Of a stretch of DNA of 64,000 nt, positions 16,812 to 26,379 are shown in pieces. The DNA is taken from assembly GCA_016803235.1 (NCBI GenBank), contig JADCLI010000022.1, forward strand, positions 1 through 64,000. Direction: 5' to 3'. Both the position numbers and the translations under genes were made by a program. The stretch's first letter is position 1. Each line of letters begins with the position of its first letter. Source of the DNA: Pimelobacter simplex. Lineage in GTDB: Bacteria; Actinomycetota; Actinomycetes; Propionibacteriales; Nocardioidaceae. The notes beneath the pieces are model-generated. The model searched no databases. It was not told the origin of the DNA and saw nothing but the letters and a program-made list of their open reading frames with translations.

Positions 16812-19800
16812 TCAGGCGAGCAGCCCCCGCACCACGCGCAGCCCGACGGAGACCTTGGCGATGTCGGTCGGCTCGTCCGAGCAGACCGCCGTCAGCGCAC
16901 CGATCGCCTTGTCGACGACCCCGCCGGCCTCCGCCTCCCAGGTCGCGACCCGCCGGGCCGCGGCCTCGGTCGGGTCCTCGACCGGGTCGAGGTCGCCGGT
17001 GGCATCGAGGACCTCGGCCGTGAGCTGGGCGTGGACGGCGTGCAGGTCGTCGCGCAGCGCGGCGCGGGCCATCGTCTGCCACTGGTCGGCGCGCGGCAGG
17101 TCGACGATGCGGCGTTGCAGCACCGAGAGGCCGAGCCGCTCCCCCAGCGCGAAGTGGACGCGGGCCACCTCGGCGGGGGTCAGGTCGTGGCCGTCGGCGA
17201 TCTCGACGACGTTGAGCAGGGTGTAGGCGACGTCGAACGACGCGACCCGGGCCGCGAGGTCCTCCGGAACGTCCTGGCCGACCAGGAACGTGCGCCGGGC
17301 CTCGTACGACCCCAGCTCGGCGCCGGTCAGCAGCTGCGGCAGCTCGAGCATGGTCGCCTGGACCGGGGCCGCGAAGAACTCGACGTTGCCCTGGCTGTCG
17401 AGCGGGGGCCGCCGGTTGGTGATCAGCCAGCGCGACGCCCGCTCGACCAGGGTGCGCATCTCGACCCGCATCCGGGTCTGCACGCCCGCGTCGAGGACGT
17501 TGTCGTACTGCTCCAGCTCGCGACGCAGGGCGAGGGAGCCGAAGATCTCCCGGGCGACGAAGTTGGCGCGGGTGAGCTCGGCGGCGCTGGCCCCGGTCTC
17601 CCCCGCGAGCCGCGGCCAGTAGGTCATGCCGGCGCCGTTGACCAGGTCGTTGACGACCTGGGTGACGATGATCTCGCGGCGCAGCGGGTGGGCGGCGACC
17701 TGCTCGGCGAAGCGGTCCCGGACCGGCTTCGGGAAGTAGGCCTGGATGTCCATGTCGAGGTACGGGTCCTCGGGCAGGTCCGAGGCGAGCAGTTCCTCGG
17801 CCAGCACGATCTTCGTGTAGGCCATCAGCACCGCGAGCTCGGGCTGGGTGAGCGTGGCCCCGGCCTCGATCCGGCGGGCGACCTCACGCTTCGAGGGCAG
17901 CGCCTCGAGCTCACGGTCGAGGAGGCCCTGGGACTCGAGGTCGCGCATCCACTGCTCGTGGACGTGCAGCAGCGAGACGGCGTTCCTCGCCGCGTTGGCC
18001 AGCGCGATGTTCTGGTCGTAGTTGTCGCGCAGCACCAGGTCGGCGACCTCGTCGGTCATCGACGCCAGCAGCTCGTTGCGCTGCTTGCCGGTCAGGTCGC
18101 CGTCGGCGACGATCCGGTCGAGCAGGATCTTGAGGTTCACCTCGTGGTCGGAGGTGTCCACACCGGCGGAGTTGTCGATGAAGTCGGTGTTGATCCGGCC
18201 GCCCGCGAGGGCGTACTCGATGCGGCCCTGCTGGGTGAAGCCCAGGTTGCCGCCCTCGCCGACGCAGCGCACCCGGAGCTGGCCGCCGTCGACGCGGATC
18301 GCGTCGTTGGACTTGTCGCCCGCGTCGGCGTCCGTCTCGGTCCCCGCCTTGACGTAGGTGCCGATGCCGCCGTTCCAGAGCAGGTCGACCGGGGCGAGCA
18401 GGATCGACCTCATCAGCTCGGCGGGCGTCAGCCGCACGACGTCGTCGGCGAGGCCGAGGACCGCGCGGACCTCCGGGCTGATCGGGATCGACTTCGCGCT
18501 GCGCGGGTAGACACCGCCGCCGGCGGAGATCAGCGAGCGGTCGTAGTCCTGCCAGCTCGACCGGGGCAGGTCGAAGAGCCGCTTGCGCTCGGCGTACGAC
18601 GCCGCGGCGTCGGGTGCGGGGTCGAGGAAGATGTCGCGGTGGTCGAACGCGGCCACCAACCGGATGTGCTCGGAGCACAGCATGCCGTTGCCGAAGACGT
18701 CGCCGGACATGTCGCCGATCCCGACGACGGTGATGTCCTCGTTCTGGCAGTCGACGCCCATCTCGCGGAAGTGGCGGCGCACCGACACCCAGGCGCCCTT
18801 GGCCGTGATGCCCATCGCCTTGTGGTCGTAGCCGACCGAGCCGCCGCTCGCGAAGGCGTCGCCCAGCCAGAAGCGGTAGTCGGCCGAGACGCCGTTGGCG
18901 ATGTCGGAGAAGGTCGCGGTGCCCTTGTCGGCGGCGACGACGAGGTAGGAGTCGTCGGTGTCGTGACGCACGACGTCCGGCGGCGGCACCGTCTGGCCGG
19001 CCACCAGGTTGTCGGTGACGTCGAGCAGGCCGCGGATGAACGTCGTGTAGCAGGCCACGCCCTCGGCCAGCCACGCCTCGCGGTCGCTGGGGTCGGGCAG
19101 CTGCTTGGCGTAGAACCCGCCCTTCGCGCCGACCGGCACGATCACGGTGTTCTTGACCATCTGCGCCTTGACCAGGCCGAGGATCTCGGTGCGGAAGTCG
19201 TCGCGCCGGTCCGACCAGCGCAGGCCGCCGCGCGCGACCGCGCCGAAGCGCAGGTGCACGCCCTCGACCCGCGGCGAGTACACGAAGATCTCGAACCGGG
19301 GCCGGGGCTCCGGCAGGTCGGGGATCGCCGACGGCTCCAGCTTGAGCGAGAGGTACGGCTTGGGGACGCCGTCGTCGGTCTGGAAGTAGTTGGTCCGCAG
19401 GGTGCTGCGGATGTGGGTGAGGTAGGAGCGCAGGATCCGGTCGTGGTCGAGGCTGACGACGTCGTCGAGCGCGGTGCGGATCTTGTCGACCAGGGCCTCC
19501 TCGCGGCCCGCTCGGTCCTGCTCTGCGGCCGGGTCGAAGCGCACCTCGAAGAGCGCGACCAGCAGCTGGGCCAGGTCGACGTTGTCGACCAGGGCCTGCT
19601 CGATGGAGTCGACGGCGAAGGGGCTGTTGCCCTGCTTCATGTACTTCGCGTAGGCACGCAGCAGCATCGCCTGGCGCCACGTCAGCTGGGCGCGCAGCAC
19701 CAGCCGGTTGAAGCCGTCGACCTCGGTGTGGCCGTCCCACATCGCGCGCATGGACGCCGCGAACAGCTCGCGGGCGTGGTCGGGCAGCGCCTCGCCGTAC

Positions 19801-21734
19801 CGCAGGCCGAAGTCGTAGATGTGGGTCACCCGGTCCAGCCCGGTCAGGCCGTAGGGGCGCTCGTCGACGACCTCGACGCCCATCGAGGCCAGCATCGGCA
19901 GGACCCCGCTCAGCGACAGCGGCTCCCCGACCCGGAACATCTTGAGCCGGGCCTCCCCGTCTGCGGCGTCGACCTCGGCGTAGAGGGACTGGTCACGGCC
20001 CTCGTCGCCGCGGATCCCTTCGATCCGGCCGAGGTCGACCGCGGCGGTGCGCGGTGTGAAGTCCTCCTTGTAGGCCTCGGGGAAGGCGTCGAGGTAGCGC
20101 CGGCCGAGCAGGGCGCCGACCTCCTCGCCGTACTCGGCGATCACGGCCTGGAGGAAGTCCTCCTGCCACGAGCGGGACGCCTCGACCAGGCGCCGCTCGA
20201 GGTCGGCGGTGTCGATGTCGTCGGGGATCAGCTCGCCCTTGGGCAGGTGGACGACGAAGTGCACGCGGGCCGTCGTCGACTCGTTGATGCTGACGTTGAA
20301 CTCGACCGAGTCGGGACCGATCCGGCCCTTGCCGATCTGCTCGGTGAGGATCTCGACGAACTTGTGCCGGACGTTGGTGTTGTAGCGGTCGCGCGGCAGG
20401 TAGACGAGGACCGAGAGGTAGCGGGCGTAGGTGTCGCGCCGGATGAACAGGCGCACGGCGCGGCGCTCACGGGCCTGCATCGCGGCCTCGACGATCGGGG
20501 CCAGCTCGTCGACCGGCGTGTGGAACAGCTCGTCGCGCGGGTAGGTCTCGAGGGTGTCGAGCAGGGCGGCACCGTCGTGGCTGCGCGCGTCGTACCCGCT
20601 GCGCTCGAGGACCTCGTCGACCTTCTCGCGCAGCAGCGGGATCCGCAGCAGCGACTCGGTGTAGGCGGCGCTGGACAGCAGACCGAGGAAGCGGCGCTCC
20701 CCCACGACCTCGCCGTCGGGGCCGAAGGTCTTCACGCCGACGTAGTCGAGGTACGCCGGGCGGTGGATCGTGGAGCGCGAGTTGGCCTTCGCCAGGACCA
20801 GGAGCCGCTTCTCGCGGGCCTTCGCCTTGACCGCGTCGGGCAGCTTGCTGAACGCGATCGAGGTGTCGCCCTCGGCCGGGTGCTCGCGCAGGATCCCGAG
20901 CCCGCTGCCGGGGACCGGTCGCAGGACGTCGTCCTCCGGCCCACCGTCGACGGAGGCTCGGTCGAGGACGTACTCGCGGTAGCCGAGGAAGGTGAAGTGC
21001 TCGTCGGCGAGCCAGTCGAGGAGCTCGGCGGCCTGGCGGACCTCGTCCGCCGGCAGCGGCGGCGGGTCGGACCGGAGCCCGGAGACGACGTCGGCGACCC
21101 GGGCCTGCATGCCCGGCCAGTCCTCGACCGAGGCGCGGACGTCGCCGAGCACGCGCAGGCAGTCGGCCACGACCTGCTCGGAGGTGTCGTCGCCCTCGCC
21201 GCTGAGCCGGCCGATCTCGATGTGCATCCAGGACTCGCGGATCGCGCCGTCGGCCGGCGCGGTCGAGCCCGAGGAGACCGGCTCGGCCGAGAGCAGGCGC
21301 CCGGTCTCGTCGCGGCGCACGTCGAACGTCGGGTGCACGACCGTGCGGACGTCGTGGAGGCTGCGGGACAGCTCCATCGTCATCGAGTCGACGAGGAAGG
21401 GCATGTCGTCGACGACGACCTCGACGACGGAGTGACCGCCGGCGGACCAGCCGTTCTCGGCGACCGTCGGCGTGTGCACGCGGACCTTGGCCCGGCCCGG
21501 CGTCCGCTCGAGGGCGAGGTGGTGGTGCGAGGCGAAGGCGCCGTACACGTCGAGGTCGGTGCGGGTCGCGAGCTCCTCGGTGGCCACGTGCCGGTAGTAG
21601 GCCGGGAGCAGCGCGGGCAGCGCGTCACGGGGCGGCGCCCCCGGTCCCTTCGCGGGTCCGGCCGCTGCGGCGGCCTGCTCGAAGATGCGGTCGCGGTCAG
21701 CCCCCTGCGTCGAGGGCAGCGTCGTCGTTGACAC
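16812..21734 (-). CDS. gdh: Large (180-kDa class) NAD-dependent glutamate dehydrogenase
   Basis: 1640 aa, the expected size of the L-GDH180 family (Bac_GDH). Long N-terminal ACT-like regulatory segments precede the catalytic core. The core holds GGLRWSDRRDDFRTEILGLV, the nearby KNTVIVPVGAKGGF lysine-rich site and the GDMSGDVFGNGML segment. It oxidatively deaminates glutamate to 2-oxoglutarate with NAD, mainly catabolically. The GTG start lacks a suitably spaced ribosome site, but TAGTGT lies six bases upstream (21741-21746), so the message is probably leaderless. It diverges from the PucR gene across 129 bp. Its placement beside an amine-catabolism operon is consistent with recycling amino nitrogen. 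Confidence 0.95.
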   Translation of the reverse strand: MSTTTLPSTQGADRDRIFEQAAAAAGPAKGPGAPPRDALPALLPAYYRHVATEELATRTDLDVYGAFASHHHLALERTPGRAKVRVHTPTVAENGWSAGGHSVVEVVVDDMPFLVDSMTMELSRSLHDVRTVVHPTFDVRRDETGRLLSAEPVSSGSTAPADGAIRESWMHIEIGRLSGEGDDTSEQVVADCLRVLGDVRASVEDWPGMQARVADVVSGLRSDPPPLPADEVRQAAELLDWLADEHFTFLGYREYVLDRASVDGGPEDDVLRPVPGSGLGILREHPAEGDTSIAFSKLPDAVKAKAREKRLLVLAKANSRSTIHRPAYLDYVGVKTFGPDGEVVGERRFLGLLSSAAYTESLLRIPLLREKVDEVLERSGYDARSHDGAALLDTLETYPRDELFHTPVDELAPIVEAAMQARERRAVRLFIRRDTYARYLSVLVYLPRDRYNTNVRHKFVEILTEQIGKGRIGPDSVEFNVSINESTTARVHFVVHLPKGELIPDDIDTADLERRLVEASRSWQEDFLQAVIAEYGEEVGALLGRRYLDAFPEAYKEDFTPRTAAVDLGRIEGIRGDEGRDQSLYAEVDAADGEARLKMFRVGEPLSLSGVLPMLASMGVEVVDERPYGLTGLDRVTHIYDFGLRYGEALPDHARELFAASMRAMWDGHTEVDGFNRLVLRAQLTWRQAMLLRAYAKYMKQGNSPFAVDSIEQALVDNVDLAQLLVALFEVRFDPAAEQDRAGREEALVDKIRTALDDVVSLDHDRILRSYLTHIRSTLRTNYFQTDDGVPKPYLSLKLEPSAIPDLPEPRPRFEIFVYSPRVEGVHLRFGAVARGGLRWSDRRDDFRTEILGLVKAQMVKNTVIVPVGAKGGFYAKQLPDPSDREAWLAEGVACYTTFIRGLLDVTDNLVAGQTVPPPDVVRHDTDDSYLVVAADKGTATFSDIANGVSADYRFWLGDAFASGGSVGYDHKAMGITAKGAWVSVRRHFREMGVDCQNEDITVVGIGDMSGDVFGNGMLCSEHIRLVAAFDHRDIFLDPAPDAAASYAERKRLFDLPRSSWQDYDRSLISAGGGVYPRSAKSIPISPEVRAVLGLADDVVRLTPAELMRSILLAPVDLLWNGGIGTYVKAGTETDADAGDKSNDAIRVDGGQLRVRCVGEGGNLGFTQQGRIEYALAGGRINTDFIDNSAGVDTSDHEVNLKILLDRIVADGDLTGKQRNELLASMTDEVADLVLRDNYDQNIALANAARNAVSLLHVHEQWMRDLESQGLLDRELEALPSKREVARRIEAGATLTQPELAVLMAYTKIVLAEELLASDLPEDPYLDMDIQAYFPKPVRDRFAEQVAAHPLRREIIVTQVVNDLVNGAGMTYWPRLAGETGASAAELTRANFVAREIFGSLALRRELEQYDNVLDAGVQTRMRVEMRTLVERASRWLITNRRPPLDSQGNVEFFAAPVQATMLELPQLLTGAELGSYEARRTFLVGQDVPEDLAARVASFDVAYTLLNVVEIADGHDLTPAEVARVHFALGERLGLSVLQRRIVDLPRADQWQTMARAALRDDLHAVHAQLTAEVLDATGDLDPVEDPTEAAARRVATWEAEAGGVVDKAIGALTAVCSDEPTDIAKVSVGLRVVRGLLA

Positions 21735-21794
21735 ACCTCGACACTAGGACCCCGCCGTTGCGGCCGACAACACTCCGCGCTCCCGGATTGTCTC

Positions 21795-21857
21795 GTATCC
21801 GATACACGCGCAGCGGACGACGCGGCGCGGCCGCGTGTCCTGACAGGACACTAGGCT
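21795..21857. promoter_or_regulatory. Divergent gdh/pucR promoter region with two palindromes
   Basis: Between the GTG starts at 21734 and 21864 are two dyads: GTATC-C-GATAC (21795-21805) and TGTCCTG-A-CAGGACA (21836-21850, perfect 7-bp arms). The second ends two bases before TAGGCT (21852-21857), the -10-like element six bases upstream of the pucR GTG, so it covers the spacer between -35 and -10. The other promoter has TAGTGT at 21741-21746 on the minus strand. PucR-family proteins commonly control their own loci, making these candidate PucR sites. Confidence 0.5.
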
Positions 21858-21863
21858 CGGGTC

Positions 21864-23306
21864 GTGACGTTCACGGTCGGGCAGCTGGTCGCGACCCCCG
21901 CTCTCGCCACCCGGTCGCTGACCCCGGGCGTCGGCGAGTGGCGTCCCGTCGAGTGGGCGCACGTCTGCGAGCTGCGCGAGCCGTGGCAGTGGATCGGCGA
22001 CGGCGCGCTGGTCATGACGACCGGCCTCGCCGTACCGGCCGACGCCGCGGCGCAGTGCGCCTACGTCGAGGGCATGCAGGCTGCCGGGATCGTCGCGGTC
22101 GCGATCGGGCAGTCGATGTCCGCTCCCCCTCTCAGCGCCGAGATGCTCGAGCACGCGACCCGGCTGGACTTCCCGGTGCTCGAGACCGCCCTGGAGATGC
22201 CGTTCATCAAGGTCGCGATGGCGGTCGCCGAGGCCAACAGCCAGGAGAACCAGAAGCGGGTGCGCCTCACCGAGCGGCTGTACGCCGCCCTGCGCGCCCG
22301 CGCCGGCGACCTCGACCTCGACGGCCTGGTCGACGACGTCGAGGAGCTGCTCGGCGCGGTGATCACGATCCACCCCGACGGCGCGCCCGGCGAACGGCGC
22401 AAGAGCCTCGGCGAGGTCGAGCACCCCGCACCGGGGGTGTTCGAGACCGCGCTCGTCGCCCCCGGCGAGCCCCGGCTCCGGGTCGAGTGCGCCGACGGCG
22501 GCACCCCCGACCACGCGGTGCTGCAGCACGCCGCCGCCGTGGTCGGCAGCCTGCTCGCCGCACGGTCGGCAGCGAACCGGCAGGAGTGGCTGCACGGATC
22601 GCTGCTGCTCGGCGACCTGCTCGACGCGGCGATCGCCTCGGAGCCCGCGACCCGCCTCCTCGACCCGCACCGGATCGCGCCGCCGTTCGTGATGGCCGCC
22701 TGGCGCGACGGCGCGATGGCCACCATCGAGGAGACCCACGTCGCCCTCGAGGCCGGCGGCGTCCGCAACCTGCTCACCACCAAGGACGGCCTGGTGGTGG
22801 TGCTCGCCCAGGCCGCGCAGCTGGAGACGGTGGAGGCCGGGCTCGCGCGCTTCGGACCGGTGGCCGTCAGCGCGCCGTTCGCGCAGGTCACCGACCTGCC
22901 GGAGGGCTATCGGCAGGTGCGCCTGCTGCTCGCGCGGGCCGAGCGAGCACCGGGCCGTGCGCCGGGCATCCTCCGTTTCACCGACGCCCGGCCGACCTCC
23001 CTGTTCCTGCCCGACGACCCCCAACGGCTGCGCGAGGCCGCGACGGCCGTGCTCGGTCCCCTCGTCGACTACGACCGGGCGCGAGGCACGCAGCTCGTCG
23101 CGACCCTGCGCGTCTTCCTCGAGGAGAATCGCAGCTGGGTGCGCGCGGCCGACCGGCTCTACGTGCACCGGCAGACGCTGGTGTCGCGGATCGGCCGGAT
23201 CGAGGAGATCACCGGCCAGCGGCTCAACACGATCAGCGGAGCGGCCGAGCTGTGGCAGGCCATCCAGGCCGCGATCGAGTGCGGGCTCCTGCCCCCGGCG
23301 GACTAG
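21864..23306 (+). CDS. PucR-family transcriptional regulator
   Basis: 480 aa. N-terminal PucR domain (about residues 5-125, starting TVGQLVATP) plus the C-terminal PucR-type helix-turn-helix (about 420-475, with VHRQTLVSRIGRIEEITG). Family members respond to a small metabolite and regulate purine, amino-acid or amine catabolism. The gene precedes, in the same direction, an operon of aldehyde dehydrogenase, permease and amine oxidase, and is divergent from glutamate dehydrogenase, so it probably controls both. GTG start six bases after TAGGCT; probably leaderless. Confidence 0.92.
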   Translation: MTFTVGQLVATPALATRSLTPGVGEWRPVEWAHVCELREPWQWIGDGALVMTTGLAVPADAAAQCAYVEGMQAAGIVAVAIGQSMSAPPLSAEMLEHATRLDFPVLETALEMPFIKVAMAVAEANSQENQKRVRLTERLYAALRARAGDLDLDGLVDDVEELLGAVITIHPDGAPGERRKSLGEVEHPAPGVFETALVAPGEPRLRVECADGGTPDHAVLQHAAAVVGSLLAARSAANRQEWLHGSLLLGDLLDAAIASEPATRLLDPHRIAPPFVMAAWRDGAMATIEETHVALEAGGVRNLLTTKDGLVVVLAQAAQLETVEAGLARFGPVAVSAPFAQVTDLPEGYRQVRLLLARAERAPGRAPGILRFTDARPTSLFLPDDPQRLREAATAVLGPLVDYDRARGTQLVATLRVFLEENRSWVRAADRLYVHRQTLVSRIGRIEEITGQRLNTISGAAELWQAIQAAIECGLLPPAD

Positions 23307-23315
23307 CCGTCGGCG

Positions 23316-23331
23316 TCATACGAACGTATGA
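23316..23331. promoter_or_regulatory. Palindrome TCATACG-AA-CGTATGA upstream of the catabolic operon
   Basis: A perfect inverted repeat with 7-bp arms and a 2-bp spacer lies 10 bp after the pucR stop and 95 bp before the aldehyde dehydrogenase ATG, in the only sizeable gap of the cluster (23307-23425). It is AT-richer than its surroundings. Its sequence differs from the two dyads in the gdh/pucR gap, although GTATC/GATAC and CATACG/CGTATG share a GTAT/ATAC core. Likely operator of the ALDH operon. Confidence 0.55.
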
Positions 23332-23425
23332 GATGGGCGCCACATCCGTCACGTCCGTCTGATTCCCTCCCGCGGTGGCCGCACCTAGCGTGACGCGCCG
23401 ATCCACTGCTCAGGAGGCCACAGCC

Positions 23426-24862
23426 ATGCCAGCTTCAACCACCGCGGTCCGCGCCTACGTCAACGGCGAGTGGCGAACGGGCAGCGCGCCCGACGCGACC
23501 TACCGGGCGGCGTACGACGGCGCCGAGCTCGGCTCGTTCGCCGTGTGCACCCCCGACGACGTCGACACCGCCGTGGCCGCGGCGCGCGCGGCCCAGGCCG
23601 ACTGGGCGGCGACGCCGCTGCTCGACCGGGTCGACCTGATGTACCGCGCCTTCGAGGTCTGCGCAGGCAGGAACGAGGCGATCGCACGGGCGATCAGCGC
23701 CGAGATGGGCAAGACCATCGCCGAGTCGCGCGAGGAGATGGTCGACTACGGCTGGGGCCACTTCCGCCGTGCAGCCGAGGACATGCTGCGCTTCCGCGGC
23801 CAGACGCTGCCCAACAGCGAGACCCGCACGAACGCGATGCGGACGATGGTCTCGCACTACCCGCTCGGCGTGGTCGGCGTGATCTCGCCGTTCAACTTCC
23901 CGGTCGACATCGCGGCGATCGGCATCACCTACGCGCTGATCGCCGGCAACACCGTGGTCTGGAAGCCGTCGGAGCACTGCCCCGGCAGCACCGCGCTGTA
24001 CGCCGGGATCTTCGAGGAGGCCGGCTTCCCGCCGGGTGTCTTCAACTTCGTCCCCGGGTACGGCGACGCCGGCGCCCGCCTCGTCGAGCACGACGACGTC
24101 GACGGCATCTTCTTCACCGGCAGCACCGGCGTCGGCCGCCGGATCAGCGAGCGGTCCGGCCTCAAGCGGCTGCTGCTCGAGCTCGGCGGCAACGGGCCGA
24201 TCATCGTCCACGCCGACGCGGACGTCGACCGCGCGGTCGACGCGACGATCACCGGTTGCTTCTACATGGCTGGCCAGGTCTGCACCGCCGCCGAGCGGGT
24301 GCTGGTCCACGACGACGTCCACGACGAGTTCGTCACCAAGCTGCTCGACCGGGTCCGCGACCTCAAGATCGGCAACCCGCTCGACGAGGCCACCGACATG
24401 GGGCCGCTGTGCAACGACGCCACGCTGGAGAAGGTCCGCGGCCACGTCGACGGCGCGCGTGCCGACGGCGCGACCGTCCACCAGTTCCACGAGGCGTCCG
24501 GGCGGCTCTACCCGCCGACCGTCCTGACGGACGTCACCCCGTCGATGGAGATCGCGCGCCACGAGACCTTCGGCCCGGTCGCGCCGATCATCCGGTTCAC
24601 CAGCCTCGACGAGGCGCTGGAGATCGCCAACGACACGGAGTTCGGCCTCAACGCCGCCGCCTTCACGGCCGACCTGCGCGACGCGTGGCGGTTCGTCGAC
24701 GGCCTCCACCACGGGACCGTGCTGATCAACGAGACCACGAACTACTGGGACCAGCTGGCGCCGTTCGGGGGCGCCAAGGCCAGCGGCATCGGCCGCGAGC
24801 TCTCCACGGACGCGCTGCTCGCGTTCACGGAGAAGAAGACCATCGTCATGAACGTCGGCTGA
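23426..24862 (+). CDS. NAD(P)-dependent aldehyde dehydrogenase, amine-catabolism type
   Basis: 478 aa, normal size for the ALDH superfamily. The general base Glu252 (LLLELGGNGP) and nucleophile Cys286 (GQVCTAAE) are both present, with the SPFNFPVD and FTGSTGVG cofactor segments. It oxidises an aldehyde to the acid. First gene of the operon; ATG chosen because AGGAGG lies at 23412-23417. Upstream in-frame codons at 23375 lack a ribosome site. The amine oxidase two genes on would produce an aldehyde and is the likely supplier of substrate. The particular aldehyde cannot be determined from sequence alone. Confidence 0.9.
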   Translation: MPASTTAVRAYVNGEWRTGSAPDATYRAAYDGAELGSFAVCTPDDVDTAVAAARAAQADWAATPLLDRVDLMYRAFEVCAGRNEAIARAISAEMGKTIAESREEMVDYGWGHFRRAAEDMLRFRGQTLPNSETRTNAMRTMVSHYPLGVVGVISPFNFPVDIAAIGITYALIAGNTVVWKPSEHCPGSTALYAGIFEEAGFPPGVFNFVPGYGDAGARLVEHDDVDGIFFTGSTGVGRRISERSGLKRLLLELGGNGPIIVHADADVDRAVDATITGCFYMAGQVCTAAERVLVHDDVHDEFVTKLLDRVRDLKIGNPLDEATDMGPLCNDATLEKVRGHVDGARADGATVHQFHEASGRLYPPTVLTDVTPSMEIARHETFGPVAPIIRFTSLDEALEIANDTEFGLNAAAFTADLRDAWRFVDGLHHGTVLINETTNYWDQLAPFGGAKASGIGRELSTDALLAFTEKKTIVMNVG

Positions 24863-24877
24863 CGGGAGGGAACCCCG

Positions 24878-26350
24878 ATGACCACTGCAGTCCCGCGGGC
24901 GGCCGCCGTACCGACGGCCGACCCCTCGCTCGGCACGATCGAGGCCCGCTCGATCGACTACGTGCCGCTCGCCGAGAGGAGCGGCCGGCTCAGCGACCAG
25001 GCGACGATCTGGTTCGGCGGCAGCGCGCACATCCTCAGCCTCGCCACGGGCGCCATCGGCATCGCGCTCGGCCTCAACCTGGTCTGGACGCTCATCGCGC
25101 TGGTCATCGGCACCGTCCTCGGGACGGCGCCGGTGGCGGCCCACGCCACGCAGGGCCCGCACCTGGGCCTGCCGCAGATGGTGCAGTCGCGTCCCCAGTT
25201 CGGCCGGTACGGCGCGCTGTTCATCTGGGCGATGGCCATCGCCGTCTACTGGGGCTACGTCGTGCTCGGTGAGAACCTGCTCGGCGCCACCGGCGAGCAG
25301 CTCGGCTGGGGCGGTGCCGTGCCGTGGACGATCATCGTCGGCGTCGTGTCGATCGTGCTCGCGATCTTCGGCTACCACTGGCTGCACGCCGCGCAGCGCT
25401 GGGTGAGCCTGGCGCTCGTCGTCGCGCTGGTCGTCTACGTCGGCGGTCTGGTCGCCGGCGGTCACATCCCGGCCTCGACGATGTCACTGGGCTCGTCCTT
25501 CTCGCTCGCCCCCTTCCTCGTCGTGGTGTCGGCGTCGGCGGCGTACCAGCTCTCCTGGGCCTTCTTCGTCTCCGACTACTCGCGCTACCTGCCCCCGGAC
25601 ACCGACAAGCGCAAGATCATGTCGTTCACCGCACTCGGCCTGTTCCTCGGCGTCCTCTCGTTCGAGGCCGTCGGCGCCATCTGTGCCGCGCTGCTGCCGT
25701 CCGAGTCGATCACGGCCGGGCTCGCGGACACCGGCGACCACGTCTTCGAGGGCTTCGGCAGCGTCCTTCTCGTCATCGGCGCACTCGGCCTGCTCGGCCT
25801 GATGGCGATGTGCGTGTACGGCGGCTCACTCACCCTGATCACGGCACTCGACAGCCTGCGGCCGGTGCGCCCGACCCGCGGCCTCAGGGTGGTGACCATC
25901 CTCCTCGTCGGCATCACCGGCACCATCGCGGCGGCGTACGTGCCCGTCGACTTCCTCTACACCGACTTCTCCACGGTGCTCGCCGTGCTCGCGTACCTGA
26001 TGGCGCCTTGGACCGCGGTCAACCTGGTCGACTTCTTCATGGTGCGCCGCGGTCAGTACTCGATCCGCGAGATCTTCAGCACCGACGGCATCTACGGCCG
26101 GTGGAACTGGCGCGGGATCACGGCGTACTGCGTCGCCTTCGTCGCGATGGTCCCCTTCATGTACCTGTCCTTCTACCAGGGTCCGGTCGCGAAGGCCCTC
26201 GACGGCGTCGACCTCGCCTTCTTCGTCGGGATCCCGGTGGGAGCCGTGGCCTACGCGCTGCTGTGCCGCGGCCTGGACCTGGCCGCGGAGCGTGCCGCGA
26301 TCGCGGTCGCCGACCGCGACCTGGACGCCGTCGCGGCACCCGTCGAGTGA
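24878..26350 (+). CDS. NCS1-family (cytosine/purine-type) permease
   Basis: 490 aa with about 12 membrane helices and the NCS1 hallmark near the N-terminus: a GRLSDQATIWFGGSAHI segment leading into helix 1, then a conserved GPHLGLPQMVQSRPQFGRYG loop. The family imports nucleobases, hydantoins, allantoin and related nitrogen compounds; several relatives with different substrates exist. It lies 15 bp after the aldehyde dehydrogenase and is followed by an amine oxidase, so its cargo is probably the operon's nitrogen substrate rather than cytosine. Confidence 0.88.
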   Translation: MTTAVPRAAAVPTADPSLGTIEARSIDYVPLAERSGRLSDQATIWFGGSAHILSLATGAIGIALGLNLVWTLIALVIGTVLGTAPVAAHATQGPHLGLPQMVQSRPQFGRYGALFIWAMAIAVYWGYVVLGENLLGATGEQLGWGGAVPWTIIVGVVSIVLAIFGYHWLHAAQRWVSLALVVALVVYVGGLVAGGHIPASTMSLGSSFSLAPFLVVVSASAAYQLSWAFFVSDYSRYLPPDTDKRKIMSFTALGLFLGVLSFEAVGAICAALLPSESITAGLADTGDHVFEGFGSVLLVIGALGLLGLMAMCVYGGSLTLITALDSLRPVRPTRGLRVVTILLVGITGTIAAAYVPVDFLYTDFSTVLAVLAYLMAPWTAVNLVDFFMVRRGQYSIREIFSTDGIYGRWNWRGITAYCVAFVAMVPFMYLSFYQGPVAKALDGVDLAFFVGIPVGAVAYALLCRGLDLAAERAAIAVADRDLDAVAAPVE

Positions 26351-26379
26351 CCGATCCCCGACAGATGCAGGAGGAGAGC

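Noticed and set aside
16776..21731. Very long open frame (1651 codons) on the plus strand opposite gdh
   Set aside because: It is the antisense shadow of the glutamate dehydrogenase gene; its translation is Val/Asp/Gly/Arg-rich with no domain, as expected opposite a high-GC gene.
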